The notes beneath the pieces were generated by a model. That model was not told the DNA's origin. It made no database searches and saw nothing but the letters and a program-made list of their open reading frames with translations. Source: Actinomycetes bacterium (GTDB taxonomy: Bacteria > Actinomycetota > Thermoleophilia > RBG-16-64-13). From it: DNA of 64,000 nt. The stretch covers positions 124,001 to 188,000 of the forward strand of contig JAGXFV010000028.1 in NCBI GenBank assembly GCA_024637095.1. The letters are read 5' to 3'. The translations under genes and the position numbers were made by a program. This document shows, in pieces, positions 1 to 8,313 of the stretch (its first letter is position 1; the number at the start of each line of letters is the position of its first letter).

Positions 1-168
1 ACCTCAATTGATTCCCGTATTGGATAGCAGCAAACAGTTTGGGGCACGACGCCCTGGTCGATGACGTGCCGCCACGAGACTGGAGAGGCTTGGGTCACAG
101 GCGCAAAGCAGGCTGGGGCCCGAGGTGCAAATGCACGCGGCCGCGTGGGGCCGATTGCCATCCGCCGG
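1..168. other. Window edge, no gene seen
   Basis: This stretch lies beyond the stop codon of the GH15 gene. I see no open frame with a ribosome binding site, no tRNA and no clear hairpin. It is probably intergenic or the tail of a gene that continues outside the window. Confidence 0.4.
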
Positions 169-1968
169 CTACTCGGCGCCGCGCTCCTTGGCGGGTGCGC
201 ACGGCACCTCGCGTAGGTTGAAGGCTGAGTCGATCAGCGACACGTGAGTGAAGGCCTGCGGGAAATTGCCCAGCAGGCGTTTGCCGACCGGATCGTACAT
301 TTCCGAGAGCAGATGGAGATCGTTGGTCAGCGAGAGCAACCTCTCGTAGAGCTTGACCGCCTCGTCGAGGCGACCCATCAGCGCCAGGCAGTCCACCAGC
401 CAGAAGCTGCAGGCCAGGAAGGCGCCCTCTCCTGGGGGCAGGCCGTCGATATGCTCCGTGTCCTGCTGCTCGTAGCGGAGCACCAAGCCGTCCCGGCAGA
501 GCTCCCGCTGGACCGCTTCGACCGTCCGCTCCACCCTGGGGTCGCTCGCAGGCAGGAACCCCACCAGGGGGATCATCAGCAGGGCCCCGTCCAGCCCTTG
601 GGACCCATAGAACTGGGTAAAGATACCCCGCTCTGAATCGTACCCCTCGGTGCACACCTCCTCGTGGATCTGCCTGCGCAGACGCTTCCATTTATCCACG
701 GGGCCTTCGAGCCCATAGGACTCAACCGCTTTGACCGCCCGGTCGGCGGCGACCCAGGCCATAACCTTCGAGTGGGTAAAGTGGCGGCGCGGCCCCCGGA
801 CCTCCCAGATGCCCTCGTCGGGTAGCTCCCAGTGGCCCTCGAGGAAGTCCATCAGGGCGCGCTGGACGGCCCACGCATTGGGCTCCGGATCGATTCCCCG
901 GTGCCGCGCGTCGTGCATCGAGTCCATCAGCTCGCCGTACACGTCGAGCTGGAACTGATCAACCGCCCCGTTGCCTATCCTCACCGGCTGAGCGCCTTCG
1001 TAGCCGGAGAGCCAAGGCAGCTCCATCTCCGGTAGACGACGCTCCCCTGCCGGCCCGTAGAGGATCTGCAGGTCACTGGGGTCTCCCGCGACCGCCCGCA
1101 CCAGCCAATCCCGCCAGGCACGCGCTTCGTCGACATAACCCCCGAGCATCAGCGCGTCCAGGGTGAAGGTGGCGTCGCGGATCCAGCAGTAGCGGTAGTC
1201 CCAGTTGCGCACCCCGCCCAGCCGCTCCGGTAGCGAGGTGGTGGGCGCCGCCACGATTCCCCCGGTGGGCGCGTAGGTCAGCGCTTTGAGAACCACGAAG
1301 GAGGTCTTGACCACATCCTCCCACGGGCCCTCGTAGGCGCAGCGGTCGTACCACTCCCGCCACCAACCCTCGGTGTCCGCCAGGGCCGCCTCTGGGTCGA
1401 CGTCGGCAGGCGGATGGTGATGGGAGGGGTACCAAGTGAGCACGAAGGCAACCCGGTCCCCCGGCTCCACCGCGAAGTCCGCCTGGTGAACCATGTCCGC
1501 GGACCTGAGCTCGATATCCCCCACAAGCCTCAGCGCGTTCGGTCCGCCGATGGCGGTCAGCGCCTTGCCCTCGCGCCTCACCCAGGGCACGGTCTTACCG
1601 TAGTCGTAGCGAGGGTTGAAGAGGGTGTGCATGGGGACCCGGCCCTCGAGTCCCTCCACGATCCGCACCACGTCGGGCTCTTCTCCGCGGGGAGGCATGC
1701 AGTCGATCAGCCGAATGAGGCCCTCTTCGGTGCGCATCTCGGTCTCGAGGATCAGGGTTCCCCGGCGGTAGCGCCGCTCGACCCAGGTCACCTCTCCCCG
1801 AGGTCGGATTTCCCAACGGCCGTTGTCAGAGGTGCCCAGGAGCGAAGCGAAGCAGGCTCCGGAATCGAACCGGGGGAAACAAAGCCAATCGATGGAGCCC
1901 AGTTTGCTCACCAGGGCCGCGGTCTGGGTGTCGCCAATCAGCCCGTAATCCTCGATGGGAAGTGACAC
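169..1968 (-). CDS. Glycoside hydrolase family 15 protein (glucoamylase/trehalase-like)
   Basis: Cytosolic GH15 hydrolase of 599 aa, the usual length for actinobacterial GH15 trehalases and glucoamylases, which release glucose from trehalose or alpha-glucans with inversion. The N-terminus has the family signature PIEDYGLIGDTQTAAL and GSIDWLCFPRFDS. The (alpha/alpha)6 barrel carries NWDYRYCWIRDATFTL. The likely general acid Glu lies in PDEGIWEVRG and the likely general base Glu in GEGAFLACSFWLVD near the C-terminus. The open frame extends 82 codons further upstream, but GTG at 1968 follows a perfect AAAGGAGGAG and the family homology begins there. It is divergent from the small membrane gene at 2228. 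Trehalose versus glucan specificity cannot be read from the sequence. Confidence 0.93.
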   Translation of the reverse strand: MSLPIEDYGLIGDTQTAALVSKLGSIDWLCFPRFDSGACFASLLGTSDNGRWEIRPRGEVTWVERRYRRGTLILETEMRTEEGLIRLIDCMPPRGEEPDVVRIVEGLEGRVPMHTLFNPRYDYGKTVPWVRREGKALTAIGGPNALRLVGDIELRSADMVHQADFAVEPGDRVAFVLTWYPSHHHPPADVDPEAALADTEGWWREWYDRCAYEGPWEDVVKTSFVVLKALTYAPTGGIVAAPTTSLPERLGGVRNWDYRYCWIRDATFTLDALMLGGYVDEARAWRDWLVRAVAGDPSDLQILYGPAGERRLPEMELPWLSGYEGAQPVRIGNGAVDQFQLDVYGELMDSMHDARHRGIDPEPNAWAVQRALMDFLEGHWELPDEGIWEVRGPRRHFTHSKVMAWVAADRAVKAVESYGLEGPVDKWKRLRRQIHEEVCTEGYDSERGIFTQFYGSQGLDGALLMIPLVGFLPASDPRVERTVEAVQRELCRDGLVLRYEQQDTEHIDGLPPGEGAFLACSFWLVDCLALMGRLDEAVKLYERLLSLTNDLHLLSEMYDPVGKRLLGNFPQAFTHVSLIDSAFNLREVPCAPAKERGAE

Positions 1969-2169
1969 TCCTCCTCCTTTGTGCCCTGCTTTTTGGGCGC
2001 GCACTGCCTCGCCGTTCGGGCCGCACTCTGGCGACCCGGTCGAGGGGCGCGTTTGCCGTGGATTCGCCGATCCGACGGCTCTTTTCTCGCCCGGACCCGG
2101 CGAGGCCAAACGAGAAGCTGCCGCGGCCCGCGTAGGCGGCAATCCCAGTTGGAGACCACCGCTTGCTGC

Positions 2170-2178
2170 TGTTAGAGT
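2170..2178 (+). promoter_or_regulatory. Extended -10 promoter, TGTTAGAGT
   Basis: TGTTAGAGT matches the extended -10 pattern TGnTAnnnT seen at several other starts in this window. It lies about 50 bp upstream of the small membrane gene that leads the molybdopterin oxidoreductase pair. No good -35 hexamer is visible. Inferred from sequence pattern only. Confidence 0.4.
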
Positions 2179-2227
2179 CAGAGGGTCCCGGCCCAGCCTG
2201 GGCTCGCTCGTCAATCAGGGGGTGCTC

Positions 2228-2413
2228 GTGATCCGGACTTTTGTGATGCTTTGGGTGGCGCTGTTCTTCTCCGTCGCCGCTCTGGTGGCTCTGCTATTTG
2301 GCGGAGACTGGCTCGAGAAGGAAATCGGCACCGGGCTATTCGTGCTCGTCGTGGTGGTGACTTTCGTCGTTCTGGCGGCCGTGGCGACGCGGCTTGCCCG
2401 GCGAGGACGTTGA
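2228..2413 (+). CDS. Small two-TM membrane protein, translationally coupled to the downstream oxidoreductase
   Basis: Predicted 61-aa protein with two hydrophobic helices (about residues 2-22 and 34-54), an intervening acidic GDWLEKEIG stretch and a basic tail ending RLARRGR. A CAGGGGG purine run sits five bases before GTG 2228; GTG 2222 is an alternative start. Its stop codon TGA overlaps the TTG start of the molybdopterin oxidoreductase (TTGA), which suggests coupled translation and a functional link, perhaps a membrane tether. I do not recognise the family, and being short it could be a chance frame. The membrane character and the overlap argue for a real gene. Confidence 0.5.
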   Translation: MIRTFVMLWVALFFSVAALVALLFGGDWLEKEIGTGLFVLVVVVTFVVLAAVATRLARRGR

Positions 2414-4428
2414 CGCCGGGGAGCACTTGTCCCGGCCCCGAGGTCAGGAGCGCGTGCAACCTCGACTGCGGAGACCGGTGCCTCCTCCTCGTGAGCCGCA
2501 CGGCCTCCGGTCTGCAAATCCGGCCCGACGAGAGCGATTCCTGGACCAACGGGCTGACCTGCGGAAAGATCCTTCGCTATCCGGAACGCCTGGCGAGCCC
2601 GTCGCGTATCCGCGAGCCCCAACTCAAGCAAGCCGACGGCATCTGGCGCACGGCAAGCTGGGAGGAGGCTTGGACCCGGATAATCCCCGCCCTGGAGAAG
2701 GCGCTGGAATCCGATCCCGCCTCGGTACTCTTTCTCAGAGGTAGCGGTTCGCTGGGAAGGAGCAAGGCCCACCTGGACCACGTGTTTCGCCGTCTGGGGG
2801 CCCGCTCGACTCGGGGAAGCCTCTGCGACGAGGCCGGCATCGCGGCGCTGGAGCAGGACTGGGGTTCCCTGGACATGAACGACCCCCAGGAGATCGATGC
2901 TGCGGAGGCTGTGGTTCTCTGGGGAAAGCACCCAAGGGCCTGCTCCACGCACACTGCCGCCGCGGTTCGCCGGGCTCGGCGACGGGGAGCGCCGGTGATC
3001 GCGGTGAATCCCGACTCGGCGGCGGTGGCCGGTCTCTCCACTGAGGTCATCCGGATTCTGCCCGGAGCAGACCGCTTCCTGGCCCTGGCGGTGGCAAAGC
3101 GTCTCCTGGAAGATGATGGCTTTCCCCAAGAGGCGGACCGGCTCGCCGGACTGAGGGAGTTCCGTTCGCTCTGTCGACATTGGGAGACCGGCAACCTGGC
3201 AGAGGCTGCCGGGTGCTCGGAGGACGAGATCGAGCTTCTGGCCCGCACCTACGCCTCGACCACCCGAGTCGCAACCCTCGTGGGTTGGGGCCTCCAGCGC
3301 TACCTCCACGGTGGGGAGAACGTCCGCGCCATAGACACCCTCTGTCTGATCGCGGGGACGATCGGCCGGGAGGGTGGCGGCCTCTACTACGGTCTGCCTT
3401 CTAACCGCGGCTTTGCACCCCTGCCCCACGCCTACCCCACCCCGCCAGAGCCGCTGTCCCTGCCGCGACTGGGCCGGGAGTTGGCCACACGCGGCGCCGG
3501 CATCGAGTTCGCCTGGATCGCCGCCGCCAACCCGGTGAATCAGTGTCCGGACAGCGCGGCGGTGGCCGAGGGCCTGGCGGGCGTGCCCACGGTGGTCGTG
3601 GTGGATGCCTTCTGGACCGACACCGCCCGGAGCGCCTCCGTGGTCCTGCCGCCGGCACTCTGGCTGGAGGAGGAGGATGTCGTCGGTTCCTGGTGGCGCA
3701 AAGGGCTCGCAGCAGTCCGCAAGGCGACGGAGCCCCCGGCCCAGTGCCGCACGGACTGGGAGATCACCTCGGAGCTGGAACGCAGACTGGGCCTTGAAGC
3801 CCACTACCCCGACCTCGACTCGTGGCTGAACGCCTCGCTCCCCTCGGAGTGCGGCGGTCTCGACCGGCTGCGCCGCGAGACCTGGTGCGAATTGCCCCAT
3901 GACCCGGTGGTCTTCCGTGACGGCTCTGCCCACGCCGATGGGCGTTTCCGCCTGCTCGACAGCCTTTCTCCGCCCGAACCGCCCGAACCGCCCGAAACGC
4001 CCGAAACGCCCGATCTATCAGGCGCCGAGAGACCTCTGCGCTTACTCAGCCTCATCCGCCGCGAGGCCATGCACTCGCAGATACTTCCCGAGAATCAGCG
4101 CGGGTGGGATTCCGACGACGGGCTGGGGCTGCCAATGCGCATGAATCCCGAGACGGCGCGTTCGCGCAACCTCGCGCCTGGAGACACCGTCGAACTCGAG
4201 GCTTCCGACCACCGCCTGACCGGCCGGTTACTCTTCGACGAAGGCCTGGTCCCCGGGGTGGTGGCCTGTCCCCGCGACGGCTGGGTGCAGTTCGGCCTGG
4301 GACCCAATCTGCTCACCGCCGACCTGACCAGCGATATGGGCGAAACCGCGGCCTTCTACGAGACCCGGGTGGCCGTGCGGGCGGGGTCCAGCGAGAAGGC
4401 CCGGCGAAGCCGGCCATCGAGCGAGTAA
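2410..4428 (+). CDS. Molybdopterin-dependent oxidoreductase (formate dehydrogenase/DMSO reductase superfamily)
   Basis: Protein of 672 aa with an N-terminal 4Fe-4S site: Cys residues in SACNLDCGDRCLLLV and a fourth in GLTCGKILRYPER, followed by the molybdopterin oxidoreductase fold and a C-terminal MGD-binding domain (about 555-650: NPETARSRNLAPGDTVEL, VACPRDGWVQFG). No twin-arginine signal is seen, so it is probably cytosolic. TTG 2410 was chosen because the Fe-S motif starts just after it and the codon overlaps the previous stop; the frame itself opens earlier at 2251. A Pro-Glu repeat (3970-4014) separates the last two domains. The electron partner and substrate are unknown; formate or another small molecule is possible. 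Its last 73 bp overlap the opposing gene at 4356. Confidence 0.85.
   Translation: MTPGSTCPGPEVRSACNLDCGDRCLLLVSRTASGLQIRPDESDSWTNGLTCGKILRYPERLASPSRIREPQLKQADGIWRTASWEEAWTRIIPALEKALESDPASVLFLRGSGSLGRSKAHLDHVFRRLGARSTRGSLCDEAGIAALEQDWGSLDMNDPQEIDAAEAVVLWGKHPRACSTHTAAAVRRARRRGAPVIAVNPDSAAVAGLSTEVIRILPGADRFLALAVAKRLLEDDGFPQEADRLAGLREFRSLCRHWETGNLAEAAGCSEDEIELLARTYASTTRVATLVGWGLQRYLHGGENVRAIDTLCLIAGTIGREGGGLYYGLPSNRGFAPLPHAYPTPPEPLSLPRLGRELATRGAGIEFAWIAAANPVNQCPDSAAVAEGLAGVPTVVVVDAFWTDTARSASVVLPPALWLEEEDVVGSWWRKGLAAVRKATEPPAQCRTDWEITSELERRLGLEAHYPDLDSWLNASLPSECGGLDRLRRETWCELPHDPVVFRDGSAHADGRFRLLDSLSPPEPPEPPETPETPDLSGAERPLRLLSLIRREAMHSQILPENQRGWDSDDGLGLPMRMNPETARSRNLAPGDTVELEASDHRLTGRLLFDEGLVPGVVACPRDGWVQFGLGPNLLTADLTSDMGETAAFYETRVAVRAGSSEKARRSRPSSE
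3970..4014 (+). repeat. Five tandem 9-bp units encoding a Pro-Glu linker
   Basis: Five successive 9-bp units, CCGCCCGAA three times then ACGCCCGAA and ACGCCCGAT, encode a PEP/PET linker inside the oxidoreductase. In-frame 9-bp steps allow linker length variation without breaking the frame. Confidence 0.85.
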
Positions 4429-5336
4429 CCCGCGCTCTTGTCGCCCAAATAGGCGCGGATGACGTCGGCGTCGGGATGGGGGGCCTGGCCCGCGAAATCG
4501 TAGACGTCCTCCCAGTTCGCCTTCGCCAGCCGACGGCCTTCGGCGATGCGCAGGCCGCTCTCGAACGACTCCCCAGCGGCCCCATTGGCCCATCGGGGTG
4601 AGATGTCCAGGAGCACGAAGGCAAGGCCCCGCAGCTTGGCGGCGTATGAGCCAAGGGCCCAGATTCTGAGCAAGGCGGCTGCCAGACGCATGTCGAGCAG
4701 TTCACGCCAATCCGGCATCAGTACTTCGCCGAGCCAATCGCTCTCCCGCTCGGGCGCCCAGCGCTTCCGCCCGGAAGCCTCATCGCCAATGTTGATCGGG
4801 CCGAGCCGCGGAGCCACCACCACGAAATGGCTGGAGGTCTCGATGCAGACCGGGAAGAGCGTTTCGTCGGATTCCGGTTCCGCGAAAGCGATGCGCGCCC
4901 GGCGCAGACTGGGCAGCAACTCATGGTTGCGGGAACCGTAACCCCAGTAGGCAACGGCGTTTTCCAGTACGGTCTCCCCCAACCACTCTTCCAACAGAAG
5001 GGCGAGCCCTCCGGTACTCTCGAGCCAACGGAACACGTTCCAGGTCACCGCCCCCGGGCTCGAATCCAGCCCGAAGCTCCGTTCCCCAGTCCCTTTCCTT
5101 GCGGCCCCAAGCAGCGCCAGGTCTTGGCGCCCGGTCCACAGCAGATTGTCGGTCTCTCTCTCGTAACGAAAAGTAGTGCGAGAAAGGAAGATGCGGTGGA
5201 GGGGGCAGCGGCGGTCCCCGGCACTGGGCACCGGTCCGGGTTCCCAGGGAGCCGACACCCCACAGCCGCGCACCGGGCATACGGCGCGGTCGGGCGGATG
5301 CTCCACTTGCGGCTGCAGCAGGGATACTCCGTACAA
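4356..5336 (-). CDS. Uncharacterised protein with N-terminal Cys-rich motif
   Basis: 326-aa protein I do not recognise with confidence. Residues about 20-48 contain CPVRGC, then 18 residues later CPLH, which looks like a zinc knuckle. A mixed alpha/beta body follows with FRYERETDNLLWTGRQDLALL, and the C-terminal third is rich in charged residues (RWAPERESDWLG, NWEDVYDFAG). The overall pattern recalls uncharacterised, possibly nuclease-like proteins of actinobacteria, but I cannot name catalytic residues. TTG 5336 is chosen because GGAGGAGG lies five bases upstream. It converges with the molybdopterin oxidoreductase and overlaps its 3' end by 73 bp. Confidence 0.7.
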   Translation of the reverse strand: MYGVSLLQPQVEHPPDRAVCPVRGCGVSAPWEPGPVPSAGDRRCPLHRIFLSRTTFRYERETDNLLWTGRQDLALLGAARKGTGERSFGLDSSPGAVTWNVFRWLESTGGLALLLEEWLGETVLENAVAYWGYGSRNHELLPSLRRARIAFAEPESDETLFPVCIETSSHFVVVAPRLGPINIGDEASGRKRWAPERESDWLGEVLMPDWRELLDMRLAAALLRIWALGSYAAKLRGLAFVLLDISPRWANGAAGESFESGLRIAEGRRLAKANWEDVYDFAGQAPHPDADVIRAYLGDKSAGYSLDGRLRRAFSLDPARTATRVS

Positions 5337-5393
5337 GATGCCTCCTCCGGTGCCGTCTTCCTCCCTAGCCCTAACGAGCGTAGAGCGCCGGCG

Positions 5394-6236
5394 TTACTCC
5401 GGTTCGCGCGGCAACCGTCTCCGGTAGAGACGCACGCCGGCATAAAGCAGCAGATTGGCGGCCAGAACGGTCAGCCCCACTGCGAGCAGCACAACGGCTT
5501 GAGCCTCCAGATCGACCATGAAGCGGTCGACGATCCCTGCGGTAATCACGGCTATCTGGGGGTCGACTATTGGGTCGAGTATCTCGGCACGAACCCGAGG
5601 GAGCGTACCCTCGACAAGCGCGGCCCCCAGCAACAAGGTCAAGCCGATGACGACGGGCGTCCAGAGACGCCGCCGCCCCAGCCAGAGGCCTGTCGTCAAG
5701 AGCAGCGCACCGGCGACGCCAACCGGCCAGGTCCAACGTTCGGCGGGGCCTCTCAGGCGCCAGAGTTCGGGAACCTCGTCGTCGCCGGCGATCAACACCG
5801 GCTGCAGGCTATCCAGGGGAAGGAAGCTCGAGACCAGATCGGCGTCGATCCCGAGAACCGCCTCGATGAGCAACGGGTATTCCGCAGCCGGGTCCAGAAC
5901 GATGTCCTGGCTCTCCGCCGACACCGCCGCCTCCTGAATGCGCCGGCCCGTACGGACCAATACCGGGGCCATTTGCGGCCGTGCGAGAAAACGGTCGATC
6001 GTCCGGATGGCGGAGTCGCGGTCCAGAAGCGCCACCGGCGGCAGTGTCTGTTCCAGATAGGTCCAGGTCTCCGTGGCCACCGCCCGTCGGCCTTCGTCCG
6101 AGCTGAGCGCCGCCACGGCTTCCGTCCGAAAGCGCTCCTCGTTGAGCAAGGCCGTATCCACCCAGCGGCCGAACGCGCCCAGCGCGAGCAGCAGCACTCC
6201 CAGAAACAAAAGCATGATTGTAAGCGGCCGTGGCAT
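5394..6236 (-). CDS. Uncharacterised membrane protein
   Basis: 280-aa protein with an N-terminal transmembrane helix (PLTIMLLFLGVLLLALGAFG), an extracytoplasmic segment of about 140 residues (acidic, with LNEERFRTEAVAALSS), and three C-terminal helices (about 175-265) ending in RLYRRRLPREPE. ATG 6236 is preceded by GGGGAGG; the frame opens earlier but the hydrophobic N-terminus fits this start. No enzyme motif is visible. Actinobacterial membrane proteins of this layout are usually annotated hypothetical. It is divergent from the membrane-anchored protein at 6373. Confidence 0.75.
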   Translation of the reverse strand: MPRPLTIMLLFLGVLLLALGAFGRWVDTALLNEERFRTEAVAALSSDEGRRAVATETWTYLEQTLPPVALLDRDSAIRTIDRFLARPQMAPVLVRTGRRIQEAAVSAESQDIVLDPAAEYPLLIEAVLGIDADLVSSFLPLDSLQPVLIAGDDEVPELWRLRGPAERWTWPVGVAGALLLTTGLWLGRRRLWTPVVIGLTLLLGAALVEGTLPRVRAEILDPIVDPQIAVITAGIVDRFMVDLEAQAVVLLAVGLTVLAANLLLYAGVRLYRRRLPREPE

Positions 6237-6304
6237 CAGAGATGACCTCCCCCCAAACCGGCGGCAGGATGCGCGCCGGTTTTCCGCCTCCCCCGGATAT
6301 CGCG

Positions 6305-6310
6305 TAGAAT
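6305..6310 (+). promoter_or_regulatory. Possible -10 element TAGAAT
   Basis: TAGAAT lies 62 bp upstream of the ATG at 6373, in the divergent intergenic region. The same hexamer precedes metG, the rhomboid gene and tRNA-Leu in this window. No convincing -35 is seen. Confidence 0.35.
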
Positions 6311-6372
6311 GGCCGCCTGTCCGCTCGTTCATTGGACCTGATCACGGCCCGGCGAAAGGAATACTGGAGAGC

Positions 6373-6948
6373 ATGGCTAAACGCGGCAACGACCAACCGA
6401 CCGGAGGCGGCCCTTTGGGCTGGTGGCGGCGTCGGGACGAGATGCAGAAGGTGCTCATGCTGGTCGTATTGGTTATCGGCGGTTGGTTTCTCTGGCAATC
6501 CGGCGTGCTGCCCGGAATCGGCTCGGACGACGGCACGACCTCGGTGGCGGACGGTGAAGCGACCTCGGATTCGGTAGCCGTGCCCACCACGGAGCTCCAG
6601 CCCTTCGATACTTACCAGGATCAGTCCGAAGAAGTTGACTATGACGAGCTCAAGGCAAAGGCCGAAGACTACCGCGGCCGAATGATCACCTTCACGGGCG
6701 AGGTTGTCCAGGTCGAGCGGGACCTGGGGCTGACCGTGATGAAGCTCGCCATCACCCGCCTCTCCGAAGGCTTCGACCCGGATGACGCCGTGGTGGTGGG
6801 CTACGGCGGCCAAGAAGAGATAGTCGAAGGAGACGTTCTTACCGTCTGGGGCGACGGATTGGGCACACTGGAACTCCCCGAGGAGGAACAGACCAAAGGG
6901 CTCCCCTCCGTGCTGGCAAAGTACATAAAGGTGGGCGAGAGCTCTTAG
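6373..6948 (+). CDS. Membrane-anchored protein with OB-fold-like domain
   Basis: 191-aa protein. A basic, Gly-rich cytosolic start (GGGPLGWWRRRDEMQK) precedes one membrane helix (VLMLVVLVIGGWFLWQSG). After a Thr/Ser/Asp-rich linker comes a domain from about residue 88 (YDELKAKAEDYRGRMITFTGEV) whose beta pattern, with VVVGYG and VEGDVLTVWGD, resembles small tRNA_anti-like OB-fold domains of secreted proteins. The ATG at 6373 has GGAG close upstream and a GAAAGGA 13 bases before. The function is unknown; it probably acts on the outer face of the membrane. Confidence 0.72.
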   Translation: MAKRGNDQPTGGGPLGWWRRRDEMQKVLMLVVLVIGGWFLWQSGVLPGIGSDDGTTSVADGEATSDSVAVPTTELQPFDTYQDQSEEVDYDELKAKAEDYRGRMITFTGEVVQVERDLGLTVMKLAITRLSEGFDPDDAVVVGYGGQEEIVEGDVLTVWGDGLGTLELPEEEQTKGLPSVLAKYIKVGESS

Positions 6949-6967
6949 TCAGAATCGGCGATAAATC

Positions 6968-7126
6968 TCAGCCTTCGGCCGGGAAGGCGATCGTGCTGAG
7001 CAGCGCGTTCTCCGCCTGACGCGAGTCGGTCTCGTGGCTTAGGAACTCGGGCTCGGGTCCGTTACTCCAGGTGGGGATGTATCTCTCGGCAATCACCCGC
7101 CGCCGCTTGCCAATTGGTTCATGCAT
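6968..7126 (-). pseudogene. Internally deleted sensory rhodopsin transducer (ASRT family)
   Basis: A 52-codon frame, MHEPIGKRRRVIAERYIP followed by TWSNGPEPEFLSHET, matches the N-terminus of the roughly 125-aa Anabaena sensory rhodopsin transducer family. It then jumps directly to DSRQAENALLSTIAFPAEG, the family C-terminus. About 70 central codons, the main part of the beta-sandwich, are missing, but the frame is kept and the gene still has a perfect GGAGGAGG eight to ten bases before its ATG. The family homology is recalled from memory, not searched. No rhodopsin gene is nearby. It is either a decaying gene, a functional miniature or an assembly deletion. Confidence 0.75.
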
Positions 7127-7209
7127 TTGGCCTCCCTCCTCCAACCGCTGACATGGCTATTCCGTGGTTGGCCCCTCACGCACCTAAGCATTCGCGAGGC
7201 AGCAATTAG

Positions 7210-7243
7210 AGAGGGACCTCGGACATCGATCCGAAGTCCCTCT
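7210..7243 (-). terminator. Strong hairpin, probable terminator of the PRC-barrel gene
   Basis: AGAGGGAC-C-TCGGA, a six-base loop, then TCCGA-A-GTCCCTCT: a 13-bp stem with one mismatch. It starts 85 bp downstream of the PRC-barrel stop on the minus strand, between it and the truncated transducer gene. It lacks a clean T tract, so it could also be an mRNA stability element. Confidence 0.5.
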
Positions 7244-7327
7244 ATCCTTGGCCCGTATTGAAACGCGCAGCCCGCATATCCCAAGCCCCGCATGTCTCAA
7301 GCGGTCCAGGCGTGGCGTGTTGCGTGA

Positions 7328-7669
7328 CTAGCCGTAGAACTTATCGATCTCCGTGGCAAAGGTGTCGGCCAACATATCGGGCCAGTTCTCCTTGTCGAAA
7401 CCCGGAGCCTCTTGGAGCCTTTCCTTGTCGACGTTCAGCTTGAAGCTGTGCTTCTCCTCGTCTAGCTCGAGCGCCTTCCACGGGACCGCGAAAAGCTTGT
7501 CGCCCAGGCCGACAAACCCGCCGAACGACAGCACGGCATAAGCGAGCTTGCCGTCCACCGTGTCGAACATGAACTCCTCGATCTTGCCGAGTTCCTCGCC
7601 CTCGTAGTTGACTACCGCGTCTCCCGTAAGGGTTCCGGCGGACATGAGTCTTCTAACGTGTGTCATCAT
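7328..7669 (-). CDS. PRC-barrel domain protein
   Basis: 113-aa protein with a PRC-barrel: SAGTLTGDAVVNYEGEELGKIEEFMFDT, then GKLAYAVLSFGGFVGLGDKLFAVPWKAL, the beta pattern typical of stand-alone stress-related PRC-barrel proteins. The C-terminal 40 residues are charged (DEEKHSFKLNVDKERL, PGFDKENWPDM). Such proteins are usually cytosolic, stress-induced or RNA/photosystem-associated; the exact role is unknown. ATG 7669 is preceded by AAGGAA with five bases' spacing. Its leader contains a perfect 7-bp inverted repeat (7700-7717). Confidence 0.85.
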   Translation of the reverse strand: MMTHVRRLMSAGTLTGDAVVNYEGEELGKIEEFMFDTVDGKLAYAVLSFGGFVGLGDKLFAVPWKALELDEEKHSFKLNVDKERLQEAPGFDKENWPDMLADTFATEIDKFYG

Positions 7670-7699
7670 CGTATTCCTTGTAATCCTTGGTTCGTCTTT

Positions 7700-7717
7700 A
7701 CTTACCTTGGGGTAAGT
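7700..7717. promoter_or_regulatory. Inverted repeat ACTTACC-TTGG-GGTAAGT
   Basis: A perfect 7-bp inverted repeat with a 4-base loop lies 31 bp upstream of the PRC-barrel ATG, in the divergent region shared with the small gene at 7779. It may be an operator for a dimeric regulator or a small hairpin in the leader. The regulator is not identified. Confidence 0.45.
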
Positions 7718-7778
7718 GATGCCCGCAATCCCGGCCAGAGCAAACAGCATATGTCACTACCAACAAAAGGAGCGCGCA

Positions 7779-8024
7779 TTGGACGGCTACCAGTACCTGG
7801 AGGCAGTTTTCAGCCGGATGATCCGCTGCGGAAATGAGCGGCGGCCGGCAGAGAAGGACCTCCGCACGCGCTTGATTTCAGTAGTCCAGGAAGTGATCTC
7901 CCCTGAAGACGCCGAACGCATCGCCGATGCACTCGACGGGGAACTGGACCTGTGGGAGCGCGAAATCTCGGGCGAGGCGGACAGTCTGGCCGAATCCCCC
8001 GGTCAATCGGGAGGCGCCATTTGA
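7779..8024 (+). CDS. Small acidic hypothetical protein
   Basis: 81-aa predicted cytosolic protein with helical, acidic composition (DAERIADALDGELDLWEREI) and no recognised domain. TTG 7779 follows AAAAGGAG with a six-base gap, a strong ribosome binding site. It is divergent from the PRC-barrel gene. I cannot assign a function; its shortness makes it only moderately certain. Confidence 0.5.
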   Translation: MDGYQYLEAVFSRMIRCGNERRPAEKDLRTRLISVVQEVISPEDAERIADALDGELDLWEREISGEADSLAESPGQSGGAI

Positions 8025-8261
8025 CCTGAGCGCTCCGCGCCACCGGGCCCGAATCCCCATCCGGCGCCGAACAAGGTGCGGTTCCAAGCGACCCTCCACC
8101 CGCGCCCCCACCTATGGGGCGCGGCCCCTTTCCCCCCTCTCCCACCGGGTTGATTCTCCGGCGTGACGCGGTCAGATCAGTGCAGGCCCCTCCGGGTTGT
8201 TTTCCTCCCTGCCACTTTAACCACCCATTAACCTACCAAGGGTCTACCATTGATGACGCTG

Positions 8262-8270
8262 TGGTATACT
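8262..8270 (+). promoter_or_regulatory. Extended -10 promoter TGGTATACT
   Basis: TGG followed by TATACT is a good extended -10 element in a locally AT-richer stretch. Transcription would start near 8277, about 37 bp before the 33-codon gene at 8314. Confidence 0.5.
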
Positions 8271-8313
8271 CCTGTCAGCCCAAAAAGGACTTAATGGTTA
8301 GAAAGGGGGCAAG

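Noticed and set aside
2215-3933. 572-codon minus-strand frame opposite the molybdopterin oxidoreductase
   Set aside because: Shadow of the real gene: no domain, no start signal, Arg/Gly/Pro-rich translation.
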